Of a stretch of DNA of 64,000 nt, positions 11,762 through 24,610 are shown one piece after another; position 1 is the stretch's first letter; every line of letters begins with the position of its first letter. The stretch spans positions 98,075,815 through 98,139,814 of the forward strand of contig CM060176.1 in NCBI GenBank assembly GCA_030549775.1, written 5' to 3'. The notes beneath the pieces are model-generated. The model was not told the origin of the DNA and searched no databases. It saw only the letters and a list, made by a program, of their open reading frames with translations. Made by a program: the position numbers and the translations under genes. The DNA comes from Tamarix chinensis. Taxonomy: Eukaryota; Streptophyta; Magnoliopsida; Caryophyllales; Tamaricaceae.

Positions 11762-13608
11762 TGGTGTGACCGTAGCCGGCAAGCAATTTAAGCCCTCTTG
11801 TTGTCAATTGTAGCACTGATAAATAAGGGTATCGTTCTAGCCGGGGATTGAGAGGGCTCACCTCTATCTAACCAGCTTAAAAATAAAACTAAAACTAAAA
11901 TTAAAACTAAAAATCCTAAATAACACAAAATAAATAAATAAATAAGAAAAATATTAATGGGGGTTATAAAAATAAAAATAATAAAATGAATAAATAAAAT
12001 AAAATAAACTAATAATGAAAATAATGGGAAATAATGGAAAACCGCAGATATGAGAAATATGTTAGGGAAATAAAAATCCACCACTAGATTAGGTCGAAAT
12101 ATAATTTTTATCTCCAAGTCATCCTTTAATCGTGAGAAAAAGATCGACCAAGTTGCACACCAAACGCAGGTCCCTACACCTTATATTACTTCCCTTAATT
12201 AATTAATACGACCACGTGCCTATATTAACCCTATTAAATACTAGCAGTATAGCAGCAACATGCGGCTCCTATATTTAACTAGATTTAATGCATTAAGTGT
12301 AAGTGGAAGGCTGTCAATCTAAGTACCCAGACTAGTACAAAACGTATGTCTAGCTGTATTTCCTATCCTTGACCCACACGTATCGAAACGTTTTACCACT
12401 TCGGTTAGAATCACAAAACGATTAGGTGAATTGTTATCTAACCTAGCTGCAATTTATACACATAAATTCTAGTATATTTAGATGGCCACCTCGCAGGCAA
12501 ATAATCCTACATACTGTCACTTATGAGGAACCAGAACAAGGCATGCACCAAATAAACTATACTTGACAGAATTATATATATAAACGATAGCAATTAATAT
12601 AGAGCCAATAAACAATCTCACGAAACAAAGAAAATAAAATTATAATTTAAATCCTAATCTAGGGTTTCAATTCATTCCCTAACAATAAATAATCAGCCAC
12701 TCATAATTAAAGAATTAATTACACAGAAATATATATCTAAAATATAAATTAAAAATAAGAGAAAGAAATAACCGGAAATAATTTTGGATAAAAGATCAAG
12801 AATTTATTCAGATAAAAATTAATTTTATCTAAAATAAATTCTACCGATATAAATTTCCTCTTATTTTTCTTCCTTCTCGGTCTTGAATTTTCGTGCCAAA
12901 TTCTTTTTCTTTTTCTTTTTCTGGCCGGCGGTTGATGGCTGACAGTGCTCATTACGTGCGTCGCTGAGGCTTCGGTTTCCATGCCTCTGCGCCTGTTCCC
13001 TGTCTCTCGTCCTGTTCGTCTCTCCCGAGCCTATAAAGGCTCTCTCTCGTCTCTCTCTCTCTGCGTCGTCTCACAAAGCCTCAGAAGGCTCTGTCGCGCC
13101 CCCTCCGTGTCTCCTGTGCCGCTCCTTTATAAATTTTTTTCATGCGTCGAGTTTGACTTTTCGCCGCCACGTCAGCCCTGTGCTGTGCGGCTCGATTCTC
13201 CTTTTTCTTCTGCCGTCATTTGTCTCGTTTGGCTTCCTGATGTCGTTCGAGACTTTCTTCTTTCCACGTCAGCCCTTACGGCTGACTTTTCTTCTCGTGT
13301 GGCCTGTTTGGTTTGCTTCATTTCCTGGCCTTTGGGCCTTCGACCTTTGGCCATTGGTCCAAAGGTCTTATTTTTTTTAATTTTCTTTTATTTAAAAACA
13401 AATCCTGTAAAATAAAATTAAATAAATATTAATAAATAATATTTTATTCTAAATTTACTTAATTTATATCATTTTAGCTCAAATAATAAAATTTATGCAA
13501 TTTTACCACTTAAGCATAAAACAATACTTATTCCCCTATATTAGTTAAATAAACTACCAAAAACTAAGATTATAAGGGTATAAAATGTGTCAAAATATTA
13601 ACTCATCA
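11762..13608 (-). mobile_element. Athila/Tat-like gypsy solo LTR, copy 1
   Basis: On plus it runs from tggtgtgaccgtagccggc to aatattaactcatca, that is TG...CA. It is flanked by a perfect 5 bp TSD, ttgag at 11757-11761 and 13609-13613. On the minus strand it reads TGATGAGTTAATATTTTGAC at the start and ends with CGGCTACGGTCACACCA. About 1,847 bp. It aligns end to end with the copies at 55801 and 57891. The late 'ccccggctagaacgatacccttatttatcag' type context is typical of plant Athila/Tat LTRs (knowledge of the family, not a search). No interior is left, so it is a solo LTR. The 12945-13415 frame is a GC-rich patch of the LTR, not a gene. Confidence 0.85.
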
Positions 13609-14892
13609 TTGAGTAGCCTCGATATGACATCCAAAGTAGAGATGTGTGGTGGACTCCTTCCTTGTGATTTTGTATATGTTGAGTCAGTAGTACGATATCG
13701 AGACCTCTCTCTCTACTATATAGGTGACCTACGGGATGCATAGAGGTTAATGATACTTAAAAGTTAGTGTGTCCTGAGTGGTTGTAATGGTCATAACCAC
13801 ATAATTATAGTTTATACTATTTACTATAGTGATGGAGCTATAAGTGACTTATTAGTGTGATTTTCTTTGGCTGTAATGCCTTATATATCATGTGGGTTTA
13901 TTGGAAAGTGTGCCCTAAATATGAATAAAACTATATTTAGATGTGGATAACATTATATTTTGGATGTGAGTAATATTATGTGTTGGAAATGGAACAGGTG
14001 AAATAAGTGAACTATGATAATATATACAAGGAAATGAATAAGAATATGAATTGGAATATGTAATATAATATCATTTGATGGAATTGATTAATAAAGGATT
14101 CAGTGAACTAAGGTGAAAGGATTACATGAAAATAAGTTAATAGTTATGTGCAAATGAATGTGCCATATCATGTTACTCTTTATGAGCACAAAATGAGAAC
14201 TCTTATGTTTCACTTGTTCTCTTGCCTAGCAAGTTCTTCTATCCTCTATAATCTAATATGATAGCATGATATGCCATGTATATGATAACATGCGAGCTTT
14301 CCTTTGATGTTGTTTACATTCGTTTATGTTAATCGAGATGTCATTTTTTCTATGTCACGTTAAAACATTAAATGTGCATATACTATTACCACGAGTTGGG
14401 TTATTTACTCAATACTACTGATACTACGCTTGTTTAAATGTTGATGTGCAATTATTCTATTTTGAATCATTTGTGATTATTGGTTTGGGGCTAAAAGATA
14501 GACAACTTGGATTTTTGTCCCTCGAGAACTTTTGTAATTATTTTAGATATTTTATTTTTTTCAATAATTTGTTTTGAAATTTTTTTATTTGGTATTATAA
14601 AAGGATATTTATATTTCTGTTGTTTAATTAAGATTTTAAAATGCATATTTTTAGTTGATTCATTAGTGATGGTTTTAGAGGGTTTTTTACTGACTTTATC
14701 AATAGAATATAGGTTTAATTTATGTTACACATTTTGTGGAATGGATTTTAACCTTGCACCTATAATGGGATAAATGAAAGATATATGTCTTATGTTAGGT
14801 ATGGTAGTAACACTCCACTTTTCTTATGTTTACTTCGACATTATATTCTTTCTAAATAAAAATTTATAGGAGTAGAAGATGGGGGTATTACA

Positions 14893-16256
14893 TAAGTAAC
14901 TTATTTCATATATTTATGTTAGCATTAAGTATTAGTTTAATGTTCATGCAAATTTTACTTATTTCTTATTTTATGTGGAGTTTTTATCAATAGGCCTTAG
15001 TGTAAAGCCTAATTTCATGTTACTAACACAATTGTCTTCCTATACATATGATTCTTAGATGTGTTTTTATTATGTTCTTGAGATTCTTGGAGGTTTTTCT
15101 CCCATTTGCCACACTTTCTTTGAGATAGTCATGAGAATTGTTAAGTTCTTAAAAGTTGAGATTCAACACAAGACAAACGATGCCCTAATGATATGTCAAG
15201 CATGGTGATGTATCAACCATGATGATGCGGTAGCAACGAGTTGACGACAACAAGGCATGGACACATGGAAGCATACAAGATATTTAACACAAATCATTTG
15301 GGTTTACGACTAGTTGTTATCATATGTGAAAACCCTAATGGCAGACAATTATTTAATATATATTTGTTTGTTAATTTTGGTTTTACTTAGAAATTAATTA
15401 GGTGGAAAATGTCAGCCTAATAACAACCAAATAATAGCTATTGCATGTGCTTATTAGTTATTGATTGTTTGTAAATTTAGTTAAGAATTTTTGGTAACCA
15501 ACTAAAAATTGTTAAGATTTTGTTGTTAGGGTTAGATATGGATTATATGCCTACATAAAGGCCATTGTCTATTAAGAGATATGCTGTGAGACTTTGAAAC
15601 TTGCATTATATTTATGAGTTTGTTTTGATCATGGAAAAAATACTATGTATATGTATTTTTATTATTTTTAACGAGTAATTCTTTATGCTTTCTCATTAAA
15701 AATCCTCTAATTACTATATATGTGAAGCATAAAAGTCCTATCCTATGTGTGTTGTTGTGTTACACGAAAGCTAAAGGAGATCCATTCGTGTGATTTTAGA
15801 CTATTCAACCCACATATGCATCATTTACCTTAGTGTAAATCCTAATTTCATGTTAAAAACACAAATGTTGAAATAAATTTACCTAAGCGATAAGTGGAAA
15901 ATAATGATACAAATTGTCACACACTTGAATATTTCATATAATAAATGATAAGATGCTTGCCCATATGATAAGAATTGTAAGATAAAAAGGAAAGTATTAT
16001 GATGATGAGTAAGAAAAGTAGTGTTGTGTTATGTGCTAAATAATGGTTAATGAATTAATAAAACATTTATAATTAAAGCGGAAGATCATGTGAGGTGAGA
16101 CTAGGATTCTGAAGGTTGAAATTATTTGATTATATACTGCATGGTTTAAATGGAACCGAATGACCCTAGTCTACTCTATTTAACTGATCCACCGACTTAT
16201 AAAGGGTACTCATATTAGTGACCTAGGCATATTTTACCCCTAGGTGCGAGAGTATC
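14893..16256 (+). mobile_element. Composite of LTR fragments with a 40 bp direct repeat
   Basis: No gene. A segment starting 'ccttagtgtaaagcctaatt' at about 14996 is repeated at about 15829 with roughly 36 of 40 identities. The end (16060-16256) carries 'aagcggaagatcatgtgagg' and a single CCGG-type unit ('actgatccaccgacttataa'), so it is a fragment of a plus-strand long LTR cut off by LTR D. Confidence 0.4.
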
Positions 16257-19200
16257 TCTAACATCCTCAAATTTCAGTCATAAAAAATTCATTTTAAAGA
16301 ATAATGTGGAAGCTAAAATATAAAATGGGGAATGTTACTACCATACCTAGCATAAGACAAGTGTCTACTTTACTTCATGGTAGATTCAAGGCTAAAACAT
16401 GTCAATCTAAAACTTAAAACATCATTTATACCAAGAGAATAAACTCCCACGAGGAGATATCTAAGAGTGAATGGAACGTAAACGGTTTCACTAAACAAAA
16501 TCATTGTTGATAAAATCAGCGAAAAACCTATAAAATAACCCTTTATTTTAAAACTTAGCAAATAAATGGGAAACTAAAACTTGGTTGCAACACCATTAAA
16601 AATTTAATGCAACAATTGAAAACTGACAAAATAGGTACAAACATATAAATAGAAATATTCGAAGGATAAGTTCTATGGGCGGCCTAACTCTCTCAAAGCC
16701 CAAGTCTTCAACCTAACAACATAGCAATTGATATCAAGTCGGCATGAGAGGTTTGCTCCCCACTACTAGTGGATCGTCAAAATACCCATTCAACTAAGGT
16801 AATATAAGTACGGGTCTAATATCGAATAAATCAAAACTATCCAAGTCATTGAGGGCATATGATACACATAAAGACATGGTAATCTTTAACTAACAATACT
16901 CATGATCATGTATACATGTGATACATAAACATTCCATTCATATAATGACTAATACAACTTCACGAAGTAACATATTATTAATTGTCTGCTTATTAAGCAT
17001 TAAGGAAGACACACATGCGATAGCTAGATTAAGGCATGCCCATACAAAATATCATGGTTATAAATATGAAATATTTACACATGATAATACAAGTGGTTGT
17101 GTGACATATGCGATAAAGTACGATAAAACATGTGGTTATGGATTTATGCTTATAGACATACGACCGGACATGACAACACGCTAGTACGAGTGTATAACAA
17201 GACATTAACTCCTGTTGAGTAAGATAACTATACTATAATATAGAATTCAACACATAAGGTCCACGTGTGATAAATATAGTATATCATGTAGTAACAAGAT
17301 AAATACATGCCTCATATAGTACCATAACTTTAAGGGAATGACTAAGCAACATATGTAGGATAATGAGACATACAACCCATGAATGAAAGAGAATAATGGA
17401 TTATTTTATTCCATTATCTTAATCACAACCATTTGATTAAATTAACTTGAGGACGGATACTCAATGAAACCATATCAACTAATCTAGTACACAAATAGTA
17501 CTAGCTCTAGCTCACCCACCTAGAAATGTAACTCTATCGATCACCAAATAATAGGACACCTAATCAAGATCTTTCACTTTAAGTGATTGCTTTATTTAAG
17601 AATTTAACCAGTCATAAATCAATCCCAAATAATAGCATTTAAATCCCTTACATGAACATAATGCAATTCCATTATTACACCCACTCCAAGTAGCATTAAA
17701 GGTGAATAATTTCAAGAACCATTAAAGCTAATCAATTTCAAGTAGCATTAAGGCCAAACAATTCCAAGTGGAATAAAGGACTAACAATTCCATGGCATAA
17801 AATCTCAATATAACCCATCAGTCAATTTAAATTCATGGTAAACCAATTATATAATTTTTTAAATCCAATTATGATTAAAACACATCAGAACAGGCTAACA
17901 TATATTAATATTGAAAATTTTAACCTCATAGATACAAAAAAGTATCATAAAAGCCATGATATGTGCATGGAATACATAAGTCATATAAGACATCACCTTT
18001 GACTCAAAAACTCATACATTTCACGATTCCACCATAAGAAAAGGTGAATATATACTAACCTAGGTCCAAAGCTAGCTAAATGAAACAAGAAAGAGAGGTA
18101 TATACATAGATCGAACATCCACAAGAATGCTTTCCTAGATCTCCAATAGAAGTTATAGGACCATGCTAAAAAAAACTAATTGAAATACTAAATAATATAA
18201 AACAAGCAATTTTTAGCAAAATCCATCTAAACAATTAGCACGGCCGAGAATTTATCCAAATGATACATTAGAAACTCAATTTAATTGTTTTTAAATCAAA
18301 GCTAACTGATTAATATGTGAAATAATCGAACACAACTAAATTTTAAAAAGCTATCCCCAAAGTTTAGGGTTTTAAAGCCTAAAATAAAAATATAGACAAT
18401 TTAAATCAATTAATCTAAATTAAAGGTATCATAATGCAATTAAGGTTATTTCAAACAATTGTATAAAATTAGTTTTAGAAGAAACACTTACACTAACGTC
18501 CAATTACATAATTTTATTTTAAAAATTAGGGTTTTAGGTTTAAAGGTTCAATTCGGATAAATTTTATAAATTTATTTAAATTGAATGTTTATAAATACAA
18601 TTATATATATATTCTATAAAATATTGTATAATCAATTGATTAAAAGCAATAAAGAAAATATCCAAATTAACACAATTTATGTTTTTGATTTTGGAATGTA
18701 AATCCAATGAAAATAATTAAAATAGGTAGATTGATGGTCACAATTGAAATTAAACATATTTTAATGTAAATTGTATAACCAATTTAATAAATTAACTCAT
18801 ATATTGATCTAATTTAAATCTATAAGAATTTTGAGCTAAAACTCTATTTCCAATTGATTTCTCACAAAGCTATCAAATTAGTACTTCCAACATGAAATTA
18901 AATACATTTTAAAATATATTATAAGCTCAATTGAATAAAAATAACTCAATTATATAATTCAATTTGAATATGCAAGGATTTTGACATGTAAATCTAATTA
19001 TAATTAATTTCCACAAATTTCTGAATTCAAAACACCTAGATATAATTGGGTCAAAATCCCAAATTCTAGAATTCAATCACATACATCACAATTAGCATAT
19101 TCAAATTCATCATACAACTTTTGTATACATAATTAAACAACAAATTTAACTTAATTAAACTAGATATATACAAAACCAACCAAATTTAGCAGTTAGGATT

Positions 19201-19510
19201 TGGATAATTTATACTAAACAAAAAGATGGAAATTAGAGTAGGCGAAGGTAAAGAAAGCTTCTTTGAAGGATGAACATTACTCAATAGCAATCAACTAGAC
19301 TCCTGGTAACAAGAATGTGTGTTGTTACTGGTGCGCTGCTACTGGGCTTCTATGTTGTATGTTGTTGTTGTTGCTCCATCACTTAGGCAACTAATGTGCT
19401 GGATGATGGAGCTCAACAATGGTGGAATCTATCATGGTGGCATGGCGTGGTAATTACGGCCCATGGCATTGTGGTTTGACGATGAAGAAAGGGAGTAAGG
19501 AGTAGGAAGC
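16257..19510 (-). mobile_element. LTR D: long gypsy-type LTR in minus orientation
   Basis: Starts 'tctaacatcctcaaatttcag', a decayed form of the reverse-complemented LTR end. It follows the order of LTR L: 'gctccccactactagtggatcgtc' near 16760 (L: 35876), 'gaatgctttcctagat' near 18125 (L: 37810), AATTG-rich middle, and 'aagaaagcttctttg' near 19250 (L: about 39370). CCGG blocks are eroded beyond recognition (17440-17570). Right border, at the CT-rich start of LTR E, is approximate. Confidence 0.6.
17680..17800. repeat. Short tandem repeat inside LTR D
   Basis: Four diverged copies of a unit of about 35 bp around 'caagtagcattaaggccaaacaattc'. Confidence 0.5.
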
Positions 19511-20999
19511 TCAAGGGTTTAGATAATTTTATCTTACACCCCTACACCGCACGACCCTACACCTATCTTACGTCATCCTTCCCTACCATCGTCGTGCCAC
19601 CCAACGACCGACCACCCTTACCCTCTTCCTTCCCCTACAACCTATAAATACTCCCCACCATTGCCCTCTCCTCTCTTCTCCCTCGACGACCTCGCCCTGC
19701 ACCTTCCCCTACCCTAACCTTCTGCAACCGCCCCAAATTCCTCCCCTCTTCCTCCCTTTCACCACCCTACACCTACTAAGCCCCTTATCCCCCTCTTTCT
19801 CCCATTCCTTTCCCCTCCCCAAACCTGCAAAGTGGGTAGGTCACGCCCCCCTACACCACCTTGCACCACCACCACCACCAACCCATTCTCCTTTCTCTAC
19901 ATCACCACCACACCTCTACCCCTAGCACAGGTGCCCAACCTATGCAGCCAACCCTCTCCACCACCTTTTCCCCTTTCTTCTCCCTTCCTCTCGGCTGAGC
20001 CACCACCTTGTGACCTTGTGACCTTGTGTATACATAATTAAACATCGTTGTGACCTCCCTCCCTCCCACTAGCCTACCTAGTGCCAAAACCACCCTCAAT
20101 CCCCAAAACGCTAACCCCACTCTTTTTTCTAACCAAAAACCACTCCACACCTCATGCCGCCCTCCACTTCTCTTACCTATCTAGGTCACCACCACTTCCA
20201 TTTTTCCAAATTTGAGTTTCATTTAATTAAATTTACTTTCCTTATTATCATCATCATCATCATCATCATTATTATTATTTTGTTTATGGAAATAAAAAAA
20301 AGGTGGAAAGGAGGAAAAATGATAAGATAGCCTAAGTTCATGTATTCCTATTTTTAGTTACTATTTTGGTGACCACAGGATAGGAAGCGTAGGTTTTTCT
20401 TGCTTTAAGACTAGAGTCATTTCAGTAAGGATATATTCATAGCTAGGGTCTTATGCTTATGTGATTTTGTCATGTGTTAAAAGAATACCTGCATGAAATG
20501 TTACACGTTCTAGGGCTACTTGTGCAGCTTGACTTACAATGATCTATGGTAAGAATATGTGTGAACATGACTGTATTGGTTCATATGTTGATGTGTAATT
20601 TTATGATGTGGTATTTCATGTTATGGGGAATGTTGAGAAGTTATTGTGCTTTAAGCTATGCAGCTTAGGTAGGGTTGTGGAGACCTAGGGATATTTTAGT
20701 TAATATTGTAGAAAAAGGAATATGGGAAACCCTGGGGAAAGATTTAGTCAAATATCATTTGGAAGATGTTAAACAATAATAAGGGTAATTATAAAAGTGT
20801 AATTGGGTAAATATTGCATGGAGAGGGTTGATAATGCATGAGGTGAGTCAAACCTAATATGGTCTATGTCTGGGGGTGACTAAGTGAGAGATGGATGTTA
20901 ATAATGGTTATGGGGGAGATGATGGTGTTTTTGGGTAGCTTGGAAACAAATGGGTGAGTCCTTGGATGCTAAGGGATGGGGTAGTACTAAGTAGGTGGA

Positions 21000-21420
21000 G
21001 CTAGGATTTTAGTGGTACAAATTCCTAGGGGTAGGTCATTATCACATGTAGAAAATAGGGGAGTTGGGTTAGGCCTCTGAACTATGATGGTGAAAATGCT
21101 TTGCAAGGATTGTGTGTTAAGTCTGATGGTTTGGTGGGATAAGTAGGAGTGGATACAACTACTAAAGGGAAATTAGGGTTTCGAGAGGGTTCCATTGGGG
21201 AGGTCATTATCACATGTGCCAAATGAGGGGTTAGGCTATAAAACCTTAGGGGATGGATAATCACGGTAACATATACTTGGTTGTGGGATTTTGGGGCTAA
21301 ATAAGTAGTAGAGAATGAGTTATGCCTAATGGAGCCAAACTAGGGTTTTGAGGAGTAATTCTAGAGGCTAATGATTATCATATGTGAGGAATGGGGGAAA
21401 TGGGTTATGACTCATGAATA
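21000..21420 (+). repeat. Tandem repeat in LTR E, about 170 bp unit
   Basis: Three diverged units share 'tagg(g)ttttgag', 'ggtcattatcacatgtg', 'ggggagttgggttaggc' and 'aactatgatgg/aaaacctta'. The equivalent region in LTR F (24680-25060, reverse complement) shows the same arrangement. Confidence 0.5.
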
Positions 21421-21639
21421 AAAAGGTTTCCTAATGATAGGTTTGGATTGTTGGATAAATTGGAGACTCAAAGGATCATTATGGGGTGATGATATCTTAG
21501 ACTTAGGAAAATAGGGTTTCCAAAGGGCCAGAGTTAGCCCAAGGTGGTAGTAGGCTAGGATTTATACATGGTTTGTGCATGGATGTGTGTGATATCTAAA
21601 TAAATAAGACACTAATCATTTAAATTAGAAGATCACTTG

Positions 21640-22080
21640 ATTCAGGTCCGGTTGTACCTTATATATATATACCAATCCACCGGTGAAAATAGTGGCCAGG
21701 AACGTGTTAGCCTAGGTTTGTATTATATACACCGGTCCACCGGTGAGAATAGTGACCAGAAGCCAATTACCCTGGGTTTGTATTATATTTACCGGTCCAT
21801 TGGTGAGAATAGTGGGGGATCCGGAACTCAAGTAATAAAACCCTTGGACAATAATAATCTATTGAAATACACTAATTACTTACAGTAGAACATCACGTGG
21901 GTTGGGACCAGTTGTACCTTATATATTGATCCATCAGTGAGAATAGGGACTGAAAGTGTACTACCCTAGGTATTATATATACCTATCCACGGGTGAGAAT
22001 AGTGGTCAGAAGCGTGCTACCTTGAGTTTTATTGTATTTATCGGTCCACTGGTGAGAATAGTGAGGTCCCTGAATCCACG
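21640..22080 (+). repeat. CCGGTCCACCGG-type tandem blocks in LTR E
   Basis: Units of about 62 bp: 'tataccaatccaccggtgaaaatagtgg', 'acaccggtccaccggtgagaatagtg', 'taccggtccattggtgagaatagtggggg', followed by a second block of the same form. Spacer text is 'ccaga/ggaac/gtg..tacccta/gggtttgtattata'. Confidence 0.85.
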
Positions 22081-22699
22081 TGTATATAATTCAAGAGATG
22101 AATACTTATTACACTAATGTCTTGAGTCCAGATAGTAATGAAAAAACTATTATAACCTACTTATGTGCCTTTATATCTTGTTGTAGTATCATTAACTGCC
22201 TTATTCCCACTTAACTGTAATTTTACCTTACTCGATACGTAGTATATCGATCACCCTTTTATGGGTGTTGCTCATTCCTATGAGCAACGTCCCCTCCCGA
22301 GTCTATGCAGGTGACTGAGGATGCCTTAGATGACTTTGCTGCTTATGATTACATGATCGAGGTAGAGTGATATTATAGTAATCCAGGGTTGGGGCCTAGA
22401 GAGAGTTACATTCGGTTGTTGCCATTTCAACTTTCTAGTTAACTTTTTATTGTAGTTGAACAATGTTTATGTATTTCCGTAATTTTTTTGGTAACAAATG
22501 GTTAACCCTTATTATGTTATGAAATTCTTTCCTTGTTATTTTTATCATGGTTGCACTTGTTTCTACTTTTCCTTGTAGTTGGTACGAGGATGGTCTAGGG
22601 CTAGACTTATACCAATTACGACGGTATCACCCTCTCTTATTGTGTATGTTTTTATGTTTAAAATAAAAATTTTTAATTGTGATTTTTGGGGTTGTTATA

Positions 22700-23265
22700 T
22701 GAGGTCATCCTCCTCCTCACGTGTTGAAATCAATCCCTCAAATCTATTTGAGGTAGAATTTAAAGCTAGATAAATGATTAGAAGGGTTAAGGATCACTTA
22801 GGAATAGTTTGGCGTTAGATTATTAAGGTTCCATTTAATGTAAGAATTTTCCCATAAAATCAAGCTTTGAAAAGTATTCATATCGACAAACCAATCAATC
22901 AATTTTTTCAGACCAATTAATTGTTCTACAGACTAGTCAATTGGTTTCATCGAACCAAAAACCCTAACTGAAATGACACACCAGTCGGTAGGTTCCCCAG
23001 AAAAACTCATTTTATTCAAATTCTCCAAACTTTTCCAAATTTGTTATTACATCAAACTCAAAGTATAGTTCCAAATCAAAATAGAAATTATCCAAATTTC
23101 ATTAAACATAATAATTTTTACATTTTATAAATCTCACAAAATTACAAGGTACTACATGTAGTGCCTTGCTCCAGTGCTTAAGCTGAATTTTGAAGCTTGG
23201 CAGATGCAACAACCGAGTGGATTTAGATACAAGGGTTTCTTTAAGAACTTTGTATTTCTAATCCT
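22700..23265. other. No gene; short ACCGATTGGT-type motifs
   Basis: Between LTR E and the copia fragment. 22870-22985 repeats motifs like those at 5985-6345 (ccaattaattgttc, gactagtcaattggttt). Nothing else is recognised. Confidence 0.45.
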
Positions 23266-23463
23266 ATGTCTTCTACCTTATGGTGTGACAATCAAAGCAT
23301 GGTTTCCTTGTGTGTGAATCCAGTGCTCTATGCTAGGACCAAGCACTTGGAATGGGATTTATATTTTTTAAGAGAAAAGGTTGCAACTAGTCAGATCATG
23401 GTTAATCATGTCCTGACTATAGATCAAGTAGCAAATGTACTTACTAAGTCTCTATCACTGTAA
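23266..23463 (+). pseudogene. Ty1/copia polyprotein fragment: end of RNase H domain
   Basis: The 65-residue frame carries the copia RNase H hallmark: LWCDNQS near residues 5-11, NPV near 18-20, ARTKHLEWD near 23-31, and the closing DQVANVLTKSLS near residue 53 onward. In intact copia elements this is the last domain of the Gag-Pol polyprotein, degrading the RNA of RNA:DNA hybrids during reverse transcription. Only the C-terminal part remains; no integrase or reverse transcriptase frame lies upstream. It is a relic cut off by the LTR F insertion at 23541. Confidence 0.85.
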
Positions 23464-24179
23464 CTTTTTTGTCAAGTTGAATAAGAAGTTGACAGTAGAA
23501 AGATTGACAAAAGAAGAGATATCAATTTCAAAGAGAGAAATATAACACCCCAAATTTTTCTTCTGAAAAATTAAATTTTGTTTTACAATAGAAGATTATA
23601 ATAAAAATATTGGGTGTTACCACCGTAATCGATTTAAGTCTGAAGTACCATACCATCTTTACATCAATCACAAGGCTAAAACCAGTAAAATGTGAACTAA
23701 GATAACTATAAAAAAAGGATAAACTTTATAAATATAAATATGAGTTTAGATGTTTACTCTAAATACTGTGACAAATATAGACAAAAGGGATACCATGGAT
23801 CTAAGAATCAGAAAGGTATCAGAGTAAATCATCATCTGGATAACATGACTCTTCGTCGAAACCCCTAGTATAGAAATAATCACTTCACCCCATACAACAC
23901 ATCATATGCAGCAAAGTCATCCAACTGATCCTCAATGACCTACATAAAAGTATTAGGGTCGTCTGCTCGTGGGAATAAGTAGTACTTATGAAAAGGATGG
24001 TCAGTACGCTATGTACCGAGCAAGGTGACAATACTGTCAAATAAGAGATACAATTAAATACATGCATTTACACTAGAGAATAAGTACATATTCAAACACA
24101 TAAAATATCACAAGGTAAGTACTGACCAAGCATATTTATTATGCTATAACTATTCTATTCTTTTATTTACATTGAGTTC

Positions 24180-24610
24180 AGGGACCTCCTCTGGTGGAAT
24201 GGACCCAACGCCTCTCCGAGACAACACACCCAAACTACTATTATCATCCGGTGGAATGGACTCAACACCTCTCAGGACAAAATGCTCCTGAGCCACTATT
24301 ATTAAACCAGTGGAATGGTCTGAAGTACCTGTTAAGGACAACACACCTAAGCCACTATTATCGTCCAGTGGACTAGACCCAACACCTCGGTCTTGAACCA
24401 CGTACTCTTCCAGTTTAAGTTATTAATATCTTATCCATTAAGTTGCTTAGCTCAAATTGTTTTATCTTTCACATTGAGTTTTGGGACCCATTATTCTTAA
24501 TTTGATGGAACGAAGTGATGCACCTCTCAAGGAAAAATGCTCCTGAACTACTATTATCGTCTGGTGGAACAAACCCATGAAATACCTTGGCCCAACTCAC
24601 ATGGTCTTTT
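24180..24610 (-). repeat. CCGGTCCACCGG-type tandem blocks in LTR F (reverse complement, decayed)
   Basis: Units read 'ccactattat(c/t)atccggtggaatgga' with CpG-depleted cores (ccggtggaatgg, ccagtggactag). The C-to-T and G-to-A pattern suggests long methylation-driven decay. Confidence 0.75.

Larger units (their letters stand above)
8790..14892 (+). mobile_element. LTR C: long gypsy-type LTR, split by an Athila/Tat-like solo LTR
   Basis: AT-rich head (about 8790-9640), CT-rich stretch (9640-9955), AATTG-rich middle (10020-10900), then after the inserted solo LTR (11762-13608) the 3' part ending 'gatgggggtattaca' at 14892. The last 110 bp match the reverse complement of the start of LTR L at 35508 (shared 'ttatgttaggtatggtagtaac' context, with differences). 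CCGG blocks are not evident, so this copy is decayed or a different subfamily. The left border is approximate; a TSD pairing with taagt after 14892 was not found. Confidence 0.55.
19511..22699 (+). mobile_element. LTR E: long gypsy-type LTR, 5' truncated
   Basis: CT-rich stretch (19511-20200), a (ATC)n microsatellite (20248-20275), a diverged tandem region (21000-21420) around 'ggtcattatcacatgtg', two CCGG blocks (21640-21825 and 21900-22075), the hairpin 'gctcattcctatgagca' at 22270, 'ctatgcaggtgactgagg', and the terminus 'tttttggggttgttata' at 22699. No primer binding site follows. The 69- and 82-codon frames in the CT-rich part are composition artefacts. Confidence 0.65.

Noticed and set aside
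12945..13415. 156-codon plus-strand ORF
   Set aside because: GC-rich patch inside an Athila/Tat-like LTR; the frame is not kept in the two other copies.
22700..23540. LTR E and LTR F as the two LTRs of one element around the copia RNase H fragment
   Set aside because: They are in opposite orientation, and the fragment is copia-type while the LTR family looks gypsy-type.
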